Source of the DNA: an uncultured Bacteroidia bacterium
Lineage (GTDB): Bacteria; Bacteroidota; Bacteroidia; Bacteroidales; UBA932
Length of the DNA: 34,046 nucleotides
Assembly (NCBI GenBank): GCA_902797435.1
Contig: CADBSV010000012.1
Location: forward strand, 1 to 34,046
Reading direction: 5' to 3'
Shown here: positions 1 to 7,609 of the stretch, piece by piece
How positions within the stretch are numbered: position 1 is the stretch's first letter
How the letters are laid out: every line of letters begins with the position of its first letter
Notes under the pieces: generated by a model
What the model was told of the DNA's origin: nothing
The model's input: the letters and a program-made list of their open reading frames with translations, nothing else
Database searches by the model: none
Made by a program: the position numbers and the translations under genes

Positions 1-255
1 AAACGGGCCTCCATGCTCCCCGAAGCGGCGTGGAAGGGCCTTCCGGGTGCAAAACGGGCTTCCCTGCTCCCAAAAGCAGCGCGGAAGGGGTCCCGGGGTG
101 CAAAACGGGCCTCCATGCTCCCCGAACCAGCGCGGAAGGGCCTTCCGGGTGCAAAACGGGCCTCTCTGCTCCCCGAAGCAGCGCGAAAGGGGTCCCCGGG
201 GTGCAAAACAGCCGTCCCTGCTCCCCGAAGCGGCGTGGAAGGAGTGCCGGGGTGC
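1..255. repeat. GC-rich minisatellite, five 51-52 bp tandem units
   Basis: Five consecutive units are visible at about 1-50, 51-101, 102-152, 153-204 and 205-255. Each opens with AAAACGGGC or a close variant, carries TGCTCCCCGAAGC-like sequence in the middle and ends in GGGTGC. Units 1 and 3 carry CCATGCTCC and the near-palindrome GGAAGGGCCTTCC. Units 2 and 4 carry CCTGCTCC or TCTGCTCC and AAGGGGTCCC. This gives an A-B-A-B alternation followed by a fifth B-like unit. Unit 1 starts at the window edge, so the array probably continues to the left. Long reading frames exist on both strands only because the units lack stops. I see no gene in it. Confidence 0.9.
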
Positions 256-298
256 ATCATTGGAGCAGGCAAGAAAAGCCCGGGAAAAAGGCTGTCGC

Positions 299-2668
299 CT
301 AAAGGATAATCTCTATCACTGTCCGGGCGTCGGCAGAAACCCTTGGCAGATTAATCTTCACCGACCCTTCCCCTACCATGATATCGGATACGGAGTCCCC
401 GTTGCACCGCACGCTCCGGGGCATGGTCTTCACGCCTTCGAGAACAACAAACAGGGACCTCCCTTCGGGCATTCCGGCATAGGAGCCTTCGCGTGCATCT
501 ACCGTTATGCTGAGAGTGCGGCCGCTGCGCTTCTTCGAGATGCGTGTGCGCGAGAAACTGTCCGCATAGTCGCGTGAAATGCCGTCATCTTCGTAAAGGT
601 CGAATGACGAGCGGCCGCCTCCGGGAACCACCAGAAGGCCAAGCCTTTCGGAAGTCTGCTGCAGGTTGTGGATGTCTTCGGCTGCAAGCGGCAGAATGCT
701 TCCTGCCTTCACGAACCACGGGTTTTCACCGATTCCATAGCGAAGCGTCTTTACGCTGCCGCCCTTGTGCATCACGTGCAGTGCCATGTCGTACCAGTCG
801 CTTCCGGAGGGGAACCACATCTGACGTGCGCTCTTTCCGTCCGCCCCGGCAGGTTCGCAGATTGCGGTGGCGAGAATCCTGTCCCCGAACATATACTCCT
901 CGTTGAATGCGTACGCCCTGTCGTCTTCGGGCCAGGAATAATAGAGCGGCCTGCACATGCTCACTCCAGTATCGAATGTCTCGCGTGCGAAGGTATATAT
1001 ATAAGGACTGAGCGCATAGCGAAGCCGTATGGCGTCGAGCATGTAGCCGTAATGATCCGGGTAGGCCCATATCTTTCTTTCCAGATTGGCACTCTGCGTA
1101 GAATGCGTCTTGAATATAGGAGTAAAGACCCCGAACTGCAGCCACCGGGTGTACATCTCCGGATCGGTCGGGCGTTTGTGCTCTTTTTTCTGCATGTGTC
1201 CTCCGATGTCATGGCCCCAGTATCCATAACCCACATTTGATGCCGTAGCCGTGAAATACGGCAGAAACTTCAGCACGCTCCACTCGTCGTACGTGTCGCC
1301 GGAGAATCCCAACTGGTAGCGGTGGCTGCCGAGGCCTCCCCAGCGGTGATAGATGAACGGACGCTCGGCGCCGCTGATTTCCTTGTCGCGGAAAAAGGCA
1401 TAATTGATCCAGAAGGTGTTGCTCAGCCCCTTCACATATTTGGACTCCGTCCACTGCTGCCAGTCAAGCCACCAGAAATCAACGCCCTGCCTCTCGAGGG
1501 GACGAATCACGCTGCCGAAATAGGCATCCGCCCACGCCTGCTGGTCCATACGGTACGGCACGCTGGCGCGATGCCCCTTCTTTCCTACCGGATGTGCATT
1601 GCCGGCATAAAGGTATGGTTCATCCCCGAAGACGTATCCTTCCGGCCCGTCATAATCGTCCGTCCTGGAAAGATAATCCTTCACGAAGGAGACGTAGCAT
1701 TCTTCATATTCGCGTATGCCGGATGCCGGATGCAGATTGAGAGCCGTTCTGAACCCGAGGGCGTGAAGATCGCTCAGGAACCCTTCCGGATCGGGGAAAA
1801 GGTCCCTGTTCCATGTGTATCCGGTCCATCCGCGCGACTGCCCGAACACATCTTTTCCGAGGCGCCTGTTCATGTCCTTGTAGGTGTAGTGCCAGTCCAT
1901 ATCCACTATCATCACATCCATGGGGATGCCCCTTTCCCTCATTTCCCGTCCGAGGTCCAGCATTTCGTCATCGGTGTAAATCCAATAGCGGCTCCACCAG
2001 TAGCCAAGGGTATATTTTGGAGGCAGAGGGATGCGGCCGGCAACCTTCACAAAATCGCCGAGTGCAGCGGTATAATCGTGCCCATAGGCAAACAGATACC
2101 AGTCTATCCTGTCTCCTTCCGGCCGCAGGGCGACCCAGTTTTCCCAGGCGCTGTCGGTCCTTTCGAAAAGATGCCTCGCGCTTTCGTCAACAATGGCCCA
2201 TCCGTCACGGGAAAGGATTCCGTCTTCAAGCTCCTTCTCCCTGAAAGAGAGCTGTTCAAACCCCAAGCACCCGTCCAGTGTGCGGGTGGTGCCCTTCAGA
2301 TTTCCGGCCGCACTGTCGCCCGGTTTCCAGCTGCCACCCGAAAAACGTACATGAAGGTTGTCCGAGGCAAAACGGCCTCCTCGGTACGTCAGGGTGAGCC
2401 CGCCTGTCTTGATGGTGAGTACGCCGTTCTTCTCCACGGAAGTGAATTTGGGAACGGGCAGATTACGGTTCACGATTGCAAAGGATGCCCTGTCCTCGAA
2501 GATGCCGTCTTCCGACCATTCCATACGTATGAGACGGTCGGTAAGGACGGTAAAGCGGGCATTGCCGCTTACGACCACGGCCTCCGGAACCGGAACCGGG
2601 TTATACTGTGCGAAGGACGCCTCGGCAGCCAGCCAGAGGGCAAAAAGTGAAAGGAGCAGTCTTTTCAT
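299..2668 (-). CDS. Secreted GH31 family alpha-glycosidase
   Basis: This is an exported glycoside hydrolase of family GH31 (alpha-glucosidase/alpha-xylosidase type), 789 residues. I place the start at the ATG at 2668 because it opens a clean signal peptide (MKRLLLSLFALWLAAEASFAQ) and a promoter -7 box lies six bases upstream; an in-frame start 18 nt earlier is less likely. An N-terminal beta-sandwich (about 25-205) precedes the TIM barrel, which shows DVMIVDMDWHYTY at about 251-263. The likely nucleophile is D402 in FWWLDWQQW and the acid/base is D458 in GFSGDTYDEW. A C-terminal beta domain of DUF5110 type follows. The nucleophile motif differs from the common WxDMNE, so the substrate cannot be named; plant or host alpha-glycans are plausible. 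It is a single gene with no SusCD partners in view. Confidence 0.9.
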   Translation of the reverse strand: MKRLLLSLFALWLAAEASFAQYNPVPVPEAVVVSGNARFTVLTDRLIRMEWSEDGIFEDRASFAIVNRNLPVPKFTSVEKNGVLTIKTGGLTLTYRGGRFASDNLHVRFSGGSWKPGDSAAGNLKGTTRTLDGCLGFEQLSFREKELEDGILSRDGWAIVDESARHLFERTDSAWENWVALRPEGDRIDWYLFAYGHDYTAALGDFVKVAGRIPLPPKYTLGYWWSRYWIYTDDEMLDLGREMRERGIPMDVMIVDMDWHYTYKDMNRRLGKDVFGQSRGWTGYTWNRDLFPDPEGFLSDLHALGFRTALNLHPASGIREYEECYVSFVKDYLSRTDDYDGPEGYVFGDEPYLYAGNAHPVGKKGHRASVPYRMDQQAWADAYFGSVIRPLERQGVDFWWLDWQQWTESKYVKGLSNTFWINYAFFRDKEISGAERPFIYHRWGGLGSHRYQLGFSGDTYDEWSVLKFLPYFTATASNVGYGYWGHDIGGHMQKKEHKRPTDPEMYTRWLQFGVFTPIFKTHSTQSANLERKIWAYPDHYGYMLDAIRLRYALSPYIYTFARETFDTGVSMCRPLYYSWPEDDRAYAFNEEYMFGDRILATAICEPAGADGKSARQMWFPSGSDWYDMALHVMHKGGSVKTLRYGIGENPWFVKAGSILPLAAEDIHNLQQTSERLGLLVVPGGGRSSFDLYEDDGISRDYADSFSRTRISKKRSGRTLSITVDAREGSYAGMPEGRSLFVVLEGVKTMPRSVRCNGDSVSDIMVGEGSVKINLPRVSADARTVIEIIL

Positions 2669-2674
2669 ACATTT

Positions 2675-2706
2675 CAAAAATAGCAATAATCCGCCGGAAA
2701 TGCAAA
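2675..2706 (-). promoter_or_regulatory. Bacteroidota promoter for the GH31 gene
   Basis: On the minus strand TATTTTTG (2675-2682) fits the -7 consensus TAnnTTTG. TTTG (2703-2706) lies 20 nt upstream as the -33 element. Only six bases separate the -7 box from the ATG at 2668, so the transcript may have almost no leader. Confidence 0.65.
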
Positions 2707-2721
2707 AAGCGGCAGACCAAA

Positions 2722-2816
2722 CTGGTTAGTTTCATTTTTAATCAATAATGCGACTAACCCCCAGTCAAAAGCCCGGGTTGGCAGCATTTCCTCCCGAAAA
2801 CGCGACCAACCCTTTT
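2722..2816. repeat. Two imperfect 52 bp repeats with terminator-like inverted arms
   Basis: GGTTAGTTTCATTTTT (2724-2739) realigns 52 bp later with GGTTGGCAGCATTTCC (2776-2791). GCGACTAACCC (2750-2760) realigns with GCGACCAACCC (2802-2812), also at 52 bp. Each unit can fold: CTGGTTAGT pairs with ACTAACC...CCAG (2722-2764), and GGGTTGG (2775-2781) pairs with CCAACCC (2806-2812), followed by TTTT. Three exact 12-15 base words from this stretch recur, inverted, at 26680-26740. No gene is visible in 2687-3092. Function is unknown; a dispersed intergenic repeat or terminator remnant is plausible. Confidence 0.65.
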
Positions 2817-2882
2817 CCACTGGGGAGCCCGGCCACACACGTTGGCTCAGGGCGCATATCTTTCGGGATCACATCCCGGGCA

Positions 2883-2978
2883 GGCGGCAAGGTTCGTCGG
2901 CAAAAAACACCCGATCCGCCGACGAGAGTGAGTTGGCGGCAAGGTTCGTCGGAAAAATCACCAGATCCGCCGACGAGA
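2883..2978. repeat. Two direct 52 bp repeats, each with an inverted repeat
   Basis: GGCGGCAAGGTTCGTCGG begins at 2883 and again at 2935. Both copies continue through an A-rich stretch to GATCCGCCGACGAGA. Within copy 1, TCGTCGGC (2894-2901) pairs with GCCGACGA (2918-2925). Within copy 2, TCGTCGG (2946-2952) pairs with CCGACGA (2970-2976). The loops are 16-17 nt. The pair lies in the gene-free stretch downstream of the omp terminator. It could be a pair of structured sites or a short tandem duplication. Confidence 0.75.
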
Positions 2979-3031
2979 AAGGGGCAGGCCGCTGCAGCTG
3001 CGAAGCCTGGCACGCATATACCGGCGCACAT

Positions 3032-3070
3032 AAAAAGGAGGCAGGCTGAAAATCGCTTTCAGCCTGCCTC
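3032..3070 (-). terminator. Rho-independent terminator of the OmpA-type gene
   Basis: A perfect 14 bp inverted repeat is formed by arms 3038-3051 and 3057-3070 (GAGGCAGGCTGAAA and its complement) around a five-base loop. Read on the minus strand, a T5 run (3032-3036) follows the hairpin almost at once. It lies 23 bp beyond the stop codon of the omp gene. Confidence 0.93.
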
Positions 3071-3092
3071 TTAAATCTGTCCATCTTTGGAA

Positions 3093-4229
3093 TTACTGCT
3101 TCTCGATGATGACTGCACGGTTGAGTTCGGGGCTGTCGAAGATGTCGTTGCCACCGTTGGCCTTAACAGTGAAGCGGCTGCCGTCGATGCCGAGTTCCTC
3201 AGTCATGAGCTTGTAAACGCAGTCTGCGCGCTGCTCGGAGAGCTGCTGGTTGCGCTTCTTGCTGCCGGTCTTGCTGTCGGCGTTTCCGCTGAGGGTGAAC
3301 TTGACGTTCTCACCGCGGGCGATGATGTTCTTGGCAACATACTTGACGTGCTCTTTCTCCTTGGCGCTGAGCTTAGCCTTGCCAATCTCGAAGTAAGCAA
3401 CGATGGGCTCGTCGAAGAGGTCGCCATAGTTGTTCTGAGCCTGGGCGGCTGCGAGCTCGTCCTTGAGCTTCTGGTTCTCGTCGGCGAGAGCCTTTTCGCT
3501 GTCCTGAGCGGCCTTCTTGGCGGCTTCGGCTGCATCCTTGTCGGCAGCGGCCTTGTCAGCGGCGCTCTTGGCGGCGGCTACTGCTGCAGCATAAGCGGCA
3601 ACGGTGGTAGCCTTGCGGGTCCAGTCGGCACGGTTGAACTTGTAAGCGAAACCGAGGGTTGCGTACGGGAACATCACGAAGCGGCCATAGTCACCATAGC
3701 GGTTGCCGGGACCTACGTTCGAACCGATTTCGAGGTTGAGGTCGAAGTGGTTGCCGAGACGGAAGTTGTTGAGAAGGCCGAGTTCTACGCCATACTCAAG
3801 GTTTGCTGCATCGTCGATGAGGACACCGACACCTGCGAGGGGAACGAGATCCCATGTGCGGGTCTCCTTGTAACCTGCAACGAGGTTGGAGAAGTGGAGA
3901 AGGAAGTCTGCCTTGATGAAGTTGAAGGCTTCCTTGTTGTCAGCGACGCTGTTCTGGAGACCGCGCCAGCCGAAACGGACACCGTATTCGGGGGTGATCC
4001 ACTTGCCGAGATCTGCCTGAATGGCGAGGCCGGGGCCTTCAAATCCACCCTTGAGAACATCCCAAGTTGCGTTCACACCGCCTCCGACACCGAGATACCA
4101 GTTGTCGAAGAACTTATTGGTTTCGTAGGGGCCATACTGCTTTTTGCCGTTGGCGTCCACGTTGGTCTCCTGTGCAAAGGCGGCAACGCCTGCAAGGAGA
4201 GCAGCTGCTAAAACAATAATTTTTTTCAT
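3093..4229 (-). CDS. OmpA family outer-membrane protein
   Basis: A 378-residue outer-membrane protein. It has a signal peptide (MKKIIVLAAALLAGVAAFAQ), then an N-terminal beta-barrel of about 25-200 with alternating aromatic/glycine strands. A strongly helical Ala/Lys/Asp linker (about 208-265, probable coiled coil) follows, and a C-terminal OmpA domain (about 272-378). The OmpA domain keeps the peptidoglycan-binding residues D318 (in SGNADSKTGS) and R334 (in LSEQRA). It probably anchors the outer membrane to the wall. The ATG at 4229 is preceded by an AT-rich leader and a perfect promoter, and a strong terminator follows the stop. It sits just downstream of the bat operon on the same strand with no terminator between, so read-through is possible. 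Confidence 0.93.
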   Translation of the reverse strand: MKKIIVLAAALLAGVAAFAQETNVDANGKKQYGPYETNKFFDNWYLGVGGGVNATWDVLKGGFEGPGLAIQADLGKWITPEYGVRFGWRGLQNSVADNKEAFNFIKADFLLHFSNLVAGYKETRTWDLVPLAGVGVLIDDAANLEYGVELGLLNNFRLGNHFDLNLEIGSNVGPGNRYGDYGRFVMFPYATLGFAYKFNRADWTRKATTVAAYAAAVAAAKSAADKAAADKDAAEAAKKAAQDSEKALADENQKLKDELAAAQAQNNYGDLFDEPIVAYFEIGKAKLSAKEKEHVKYVAKNIIARGENVKFTLSGNADSKTGSKKRNQQLSEQRADCVYKLMTEELGIDGSRFTVKANGGNDIFDSPELNRAVIIEKQ

Positions 4230-4281
4230 GTCAGTAAAAATGATTTTAAATTATTATTCGTGTCTCTATGCGTTCAAAAGG

Positions 4282-4312
4282 CAAAGATATGGTTTTTTTT
4301 CGATATCTCAAA
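4282..4312 (-). promoter_or_regulatory. Promoter of the OmpA-type gene
   Basis: On the minus strand TTTG (4309-4312), exactly 19 nt, then TATCTTTG (4282-4289): a full match to the Bacteroidota -33/-7 consensus. It leaves an AT-rich leader of roughly 45 nt before the ATG. The -33 element overlaps the TGA stop of the batD-batE gene (4308-4310). Confidence 0.85.
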
Positions 4313-6893
4313 CTTTTTCCAAATTATCTTCCTTCATCCACCCCTGCCTTCCGTCTGCAAGTTCTATGTTGACCCATCCCGAAACCGCATCTATGATGCG
4401 GACCTTCGTGCCTTCGTGAAGGATGAAAAGATCCCTTCCGTCACCTGCTCCGGGAGTACTCTTTACGGCCACCACGGGGGTCATCACGATTGCTGCGTCG
4501 GAGCCCAGGTATTCATTCCTCTGCCAGGATGCAAACCCCAGCGAAGAAAGGGCGAGCAGCAACAGTACGAGTCCTGTAAAGAAACCGCTCTTCCGGGCGG
4601 AAGGCGTTCTCCCGAGAAGGAACACCAGGCACATCGCAAGGGCTCCTGCGAACAGCACCAGGAACAAGACGGCCCATGAGTCCGAACTCAGTTTCCATCC
4701 CAGCGCACGCAGCCACCCGACAAGGAAAAATTCGGGGACAGATTCTATCCTGTCCTGCACCATGGAGTTTGCAATATCAAGATTGTATCGGGCATCTGAG
4801 TAGGAAGGATCTAGCCGCAGGGCCCTTTCGTAATACAGGATTGCCCGGGCGTAGTCTTCACTCTTGAAGAAAGCGTCTCCGGCATTGGTGAAAAGTTCCG
4901 CCGAGGCGAATCCGGCCTGCTCCAAAGACACCCATGCCTTTCCTGCAGACACATAATCGCCTTCCGCATAGGCGGCGGTTCCGGCGCTCCAGAGGGAATC
5001 CGGATAAGAAGCCTGTGCCGCGGCGCCGGGAGCGGCAAGGGGCAGGAGCAGCAGCGCCAGAAGTGCTGCGGTCACCTTACCGGAAGTATTCTTTTTCATA
5101 TAGGAGTCGATATCCGATATCGCCATGGCTGCTTTTTCATATTGTGCCGACATGGCCTCATGGCCTGCGGACGGGGCATAGCGGGCATATTCGCACTCGT
5201 CCAGAAGCGACAGGAAGGCCGAGACCGTCTCTTCCGGCACTCCGGCACCCGAGAGGCGTTCCTGAATGTTCTCCCGGTTCATTTCAGCTATGTCCATGCC
5301 TAGCTTGTCAGAGACGAAGCCAAGCAGGGCACGGTGCAGTTCTTCATAGAATGCAGTGTCGAGATTCCTGTGAAGGAACTCTCCCGCCGCCGAAAGGCGC
5401 TTCCTTGCCATCTTTGCCGCCCTGCGGCCGCGTGTCCTTGCAGTATCGGCCTTGAGCCGGGCGTTTTTCCTGAGGGCGAAAAGAAGTGCGGCAGAGAGCA
5501 CCACAAGCATGCCGGTTATGCCGAAGAAGGCGGGAGACCATACAAAGAACTGCCCCGGAGAGGCGAATGACGGCTTTTTGGTGGAAATGAAACGGATGTC
5601 GCTTCCCAGATTCTTAACGTCCTTCTTCTCTACCGACAGGGTACCGCCATCCCGGGGGGAATCCGCGCCGGAGGAGGCAGACCTCGACACCAGAAGCGGC
5701 ATCTCCTGCGAACGGAGCGTCACGTAGCGGCCGAGGGATATGTCATAATAGCTGTATTCCACAGGGCCTATCACGAAAGAACCGTGACTCCTGGGAATGA
5801 ACGGATATTCAAAACTCTTTCCGCCCGCCACGTCGGAAACCTTTACGTCGTACAGTTCGAAATCCGGAGGGAAACTCACCTTGGGAGCCTCCAGCAGAGC
5901 GGTATTTCCGCTGCCCGTCACAGTCACCCTGAGGGACGCCGCGTCATGCGTGCTGAGGGAATCAGTGCTCAACGAGGCTTTGACGGAGAATTTGCCCACC
6001 CCGCCTCCGAATGAAGACGGAGCCCCGGCCGGAAGAGCGGACACCCTTACCTTCATGGAAGGAGTGGATATCCTTTTGCGGATGGTACGGTAGTCGTCCT
6101 GGAAGAATGAATCGAAAATGCTGCCGCTTCCGGTAGAGGGTTTCCTTACATTCACCAGGCACACCAGTTCGGCCGGATCAATCGTCATTTCCCCGGATCT
6201 CTGCGGAATGACCGTCCAGGAGCGCAGCACCGCCGCATCGAATATCTGTCCGTTTACGTTTTCGCGCTGGAACTGAATATTGGAGGGAGCCTGTAGCTGC
6301 TGGCTCCAGAATCCGTCGAACGTCGGGAAGCGCGCATCCTCGAATCCTGCCACCTGAACCCTTGAATAGAGCTTCAGCGTTGCGGTTATTCCCTCCCCTA
6401 CCACTACCGAATTCTTGGAAAGGCTCATCCTGAGGAAAAGGTCCTCTCCCGATATTTCACCGGTAGTTTCAGCCTTGCGGCCTCCTGCCTGGGGACTACT
6501 GCCAGCTCCCTGTCCGCCGCTTACTACCTGGATGGCACGCGGCGTGGAAGAAATCTTCTTACCCTTCACGGTAGCAGTTGCCGGGGGCAGCGTGAAAGTG
6601 CCTGCCGAACGTGGCAGAAGCACATATGTATAGGTAGTGGTGGACTGCCTTGTCGTCTTACCGTTGACTATGCTGATAGATGTGGATGTCCCTTTCTGAG
6701 GCCCCCATACCAGCTGAAAATCGTTCCCGGGACTCCATTCGAAGTCGGACGGAGCCTTGTCGCCGTCTATCTTGAAGGTAACGTTGAACTGCTCGTCAGC
6801 GGCCACCAGGTTAGGGGCCGTCATCTCGAAAGTCTGCGCCACCGCCCCGAAAGACAGTGCAAGAAGACTCATTATTACAAGTAATCTTTTCAT
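4308..6893 (-). CDS. Fused BatD-BatE protein of the Bat aerotolerance system
   Basis: An 861-residue protein joining two normally separate Bat proteins. The ATG at 6893 overlaps the batC stop as TAATG; a TTG two codons earlier is less likely. Signal peptide MKRLLVIMSLLALSFGAVAQ. The BatD part has repeated beta-sandwich domains to about residue 440, a membrane helix at about 450-475 and a helical cytoplasmic segment to about 597. From residue 599 comes a signal-peptide-like hydrophobic stretch (MKKNTSGKVTAALLALLLLP), then the BatE part: TPR repeats (about 635-715), two membrane helices (about 738-762 and 770-790) and an SH3-like C-terminus (about 800-861). The former BatE signal peptide could act as a second membrane helix, returning the TPRs to the periplasm. 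It is probably a scaffold for the BatA/BatB VWA proteins. Confidence 0.88.
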   Translation of the reverse strand: MKRLLVIMSLLALSFGAVAQTFEMTAPNLVAADEQFNVTFKIDGDKAPSDFEWSPGNDFQLVWGPQKGTSTSISIVNGKTTRQSTTTYTYVLLPRSAGTFTLPPATATVKGKKISSTPRAIQVVSGGQGAGSSPQAGGRKAETTGEISGEDLFLRMSLSKNSVVVGEGITATLKLYSRVQVAGFEDARFPTFDGFWSQQLQAPSNIQFQRENVNGQIFDAAVLRSWTVIPQRSGEMTIDPAELVCLVNVRKPSTGSGSIFDSFFQDDYRTIRKRISTPSMKVRVSALPAGAPSSFGGGVGKFSVKASLSTDSLSTHDAASLRVTVTGSGNTALLEAPKVSFPPDFELYDVKVSDVAGGKSFEYPFIPRSHGSFVIGPVEYSYYDISLGRYVTLRSQEMPLLVSRSASSGADSPRDGGTLSVEKKDVKNLGSDIRFISTKKPSFASPGQFFVWSPAFFGITGMLVVLSAALLFALRKNARLKADTARTRGRRAAKMARKRLSAAGEFLHRNLDTAFYEELHRALLGFVSDKLGMDIAEMNRENIQERLSGAGVPEETVSAFLSLLDECEYARYAPSAGHEAMSAQYEKAAMAISDIDSYMKKNTSGKVTAALLALLLLPLAAPGAAAQASYPDSLWSAGTAAYAEGDYVSAGKAWVSLEQAGFASAELFTNAGDAFFKSEDYARAILYYERALRLDPSYSDARYNLDIANSMVQDRIESVPEFFLVGWLRALGWKLSSDSWAVLFLVLFAGALAMCLVFLLGRTPSARKSGFFTGLVLLLLALSSLGFASWQRNEYLGSDAAIVMTPVVAVKSTPGAGDGRDLFILHEGTKVRIIDAVSGWVNIELADGRQGWMKEDNLEKV

Positions 6894-7609
6894 TACCAAT
6901 TCTTTTCTTTTTGGCTGCTCTTGAGCAGGGCGGCCTTCTCCTTCTTAACCTTGTCCTGGGTCTCCTTCTCCTTGGCCTGCACCGCCTTCAGCATCTGACG
7001 GGCCTGCTGCTGGGAAATCTGCTGCGGATTCTGCTGCGGGGGCTCCTGCTGCTGGTTCTGCTCATTGCCGCCGTCCTGCCGGTTCCGGTCCTGATCCTGC
7101 TGCTGATCCTGCTGGTTCTGCTGCTGATCCTGCCGGTTCTTCTGGTCGCCGCCATCCTGAGGCTGACCTTCGCCTCCCCCCTGCTGATTTTTCAGCATCT
7201 CCTTGGCATAGATATAATTCTCTTTCGCATCCATGTCGGAAGGATTCTCCAGAAGAGCCTGACGGAAAGCCTTCACCGCCGCGGAATAATCCTTGCGCTG
7301 GAGGGCGACATCTCCTTCGTTGTAATAATAGGAGGCTGCGTTTGCCGTTTCCGCAACCTGAGCGTCGGCACGGCCGAGCGCTTCGGCAGCTTCGTCATAA
7401 TTCCCCTGCCGGTAAAGCGCGGATGCGAGATTATAGTTTCCCGCCACTGAAAGGGAATCTTTCAGGACAGCCTTGCGGTAATCCAGTTCCGCCTCCTGCC
7501 AGGACCCCTTGGCAAATTTGCGGTTGCCAGCTCTCACTTCCCTCTTGTCGGTCTGTGCACTAAGAGGCAACACACTCAAAGCCAACAATATACATACCAG
7601 ATACTTCAT
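6893..7609 (-). CDS. batC: BatC, TPR protein of the Bat operon
   Basis: A 238-residue exported or membrane-tethered protein with signal peptide MKYLVCILLALSVLPLSAQ. Tetratricopeptide repeats span about 25-140 (NRKFAKGSWQEAELDYRKAV, YNLASALYRQGNYDEAAEAL, YYNEGDVALQRKDYSAAVKAF). A Gln/Asp/Asn-rich low-complexity tract follows at about 143-200, then a charged Lys/Gln-rich helical tail. Family members are thought to bring Bat partners together in the periplasm. The start overlaps the batB stop (ATGA) and its stop overlaps the next ATG (TAATG), implying translational coupling. Confidence 0.87.
   Translation of the reverse strand: MKYLVCILLALSVLPLSAQTDKREVRAGNRKFAKGSWQEAELDYRKAVLKDSLSVAGNYNLASALYRQGNYDEAAEALGRADAQVAETANAASYYYNEGDVALQRKDYSAAVKAFRQALLENPSDMDAKENYIYAKEMLKNQQGGGEGQPQDGGDQKNRQDQQQNQQDQQQDQDRNRQDGGNEQNQQQEPPQQNPQQISQQQARQMLKAVQAKEKETQDKVKKEKAALLKSSQKEKNW

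Noticed and set aside
1-255. CRISPR array
   Set aside because: The units are contiguous and similar along their whole length, with no unique spacers and no cas genes nearby.
13-577. Open frames of 90-176 codons on the plus strand through the tandem repeats
   Set aside because: They are open only because 51 bp units carry no stops. All three forward frames are open at once, and the longest runs antisense into the GH31 gene.
1322-2650. 442-codon plus-strand frame opposite the GH31 gene
   Set aside because: It lies entirely antisense to a well-supported glycosidase and has no recognisable domain. High GC at third positions explains it.
3087-4211. 374-codon plus-strand frame opposite the OmpA-type gene
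   Set aside because: Antisense shadow of a gene with signal peptide, OmpA domain, promoter and terminator. The Val/Leu/Glu-rich composition reflects complement of the real codons.
4308-5099. Separate batE gene starting at the internal ATG at 5099
   Set aside because: The frame is uninterrupted from 6893 with no stop before 5099 and no distinct start signal, so a fusion is the simpler reading. Internal initiation is not excluded.
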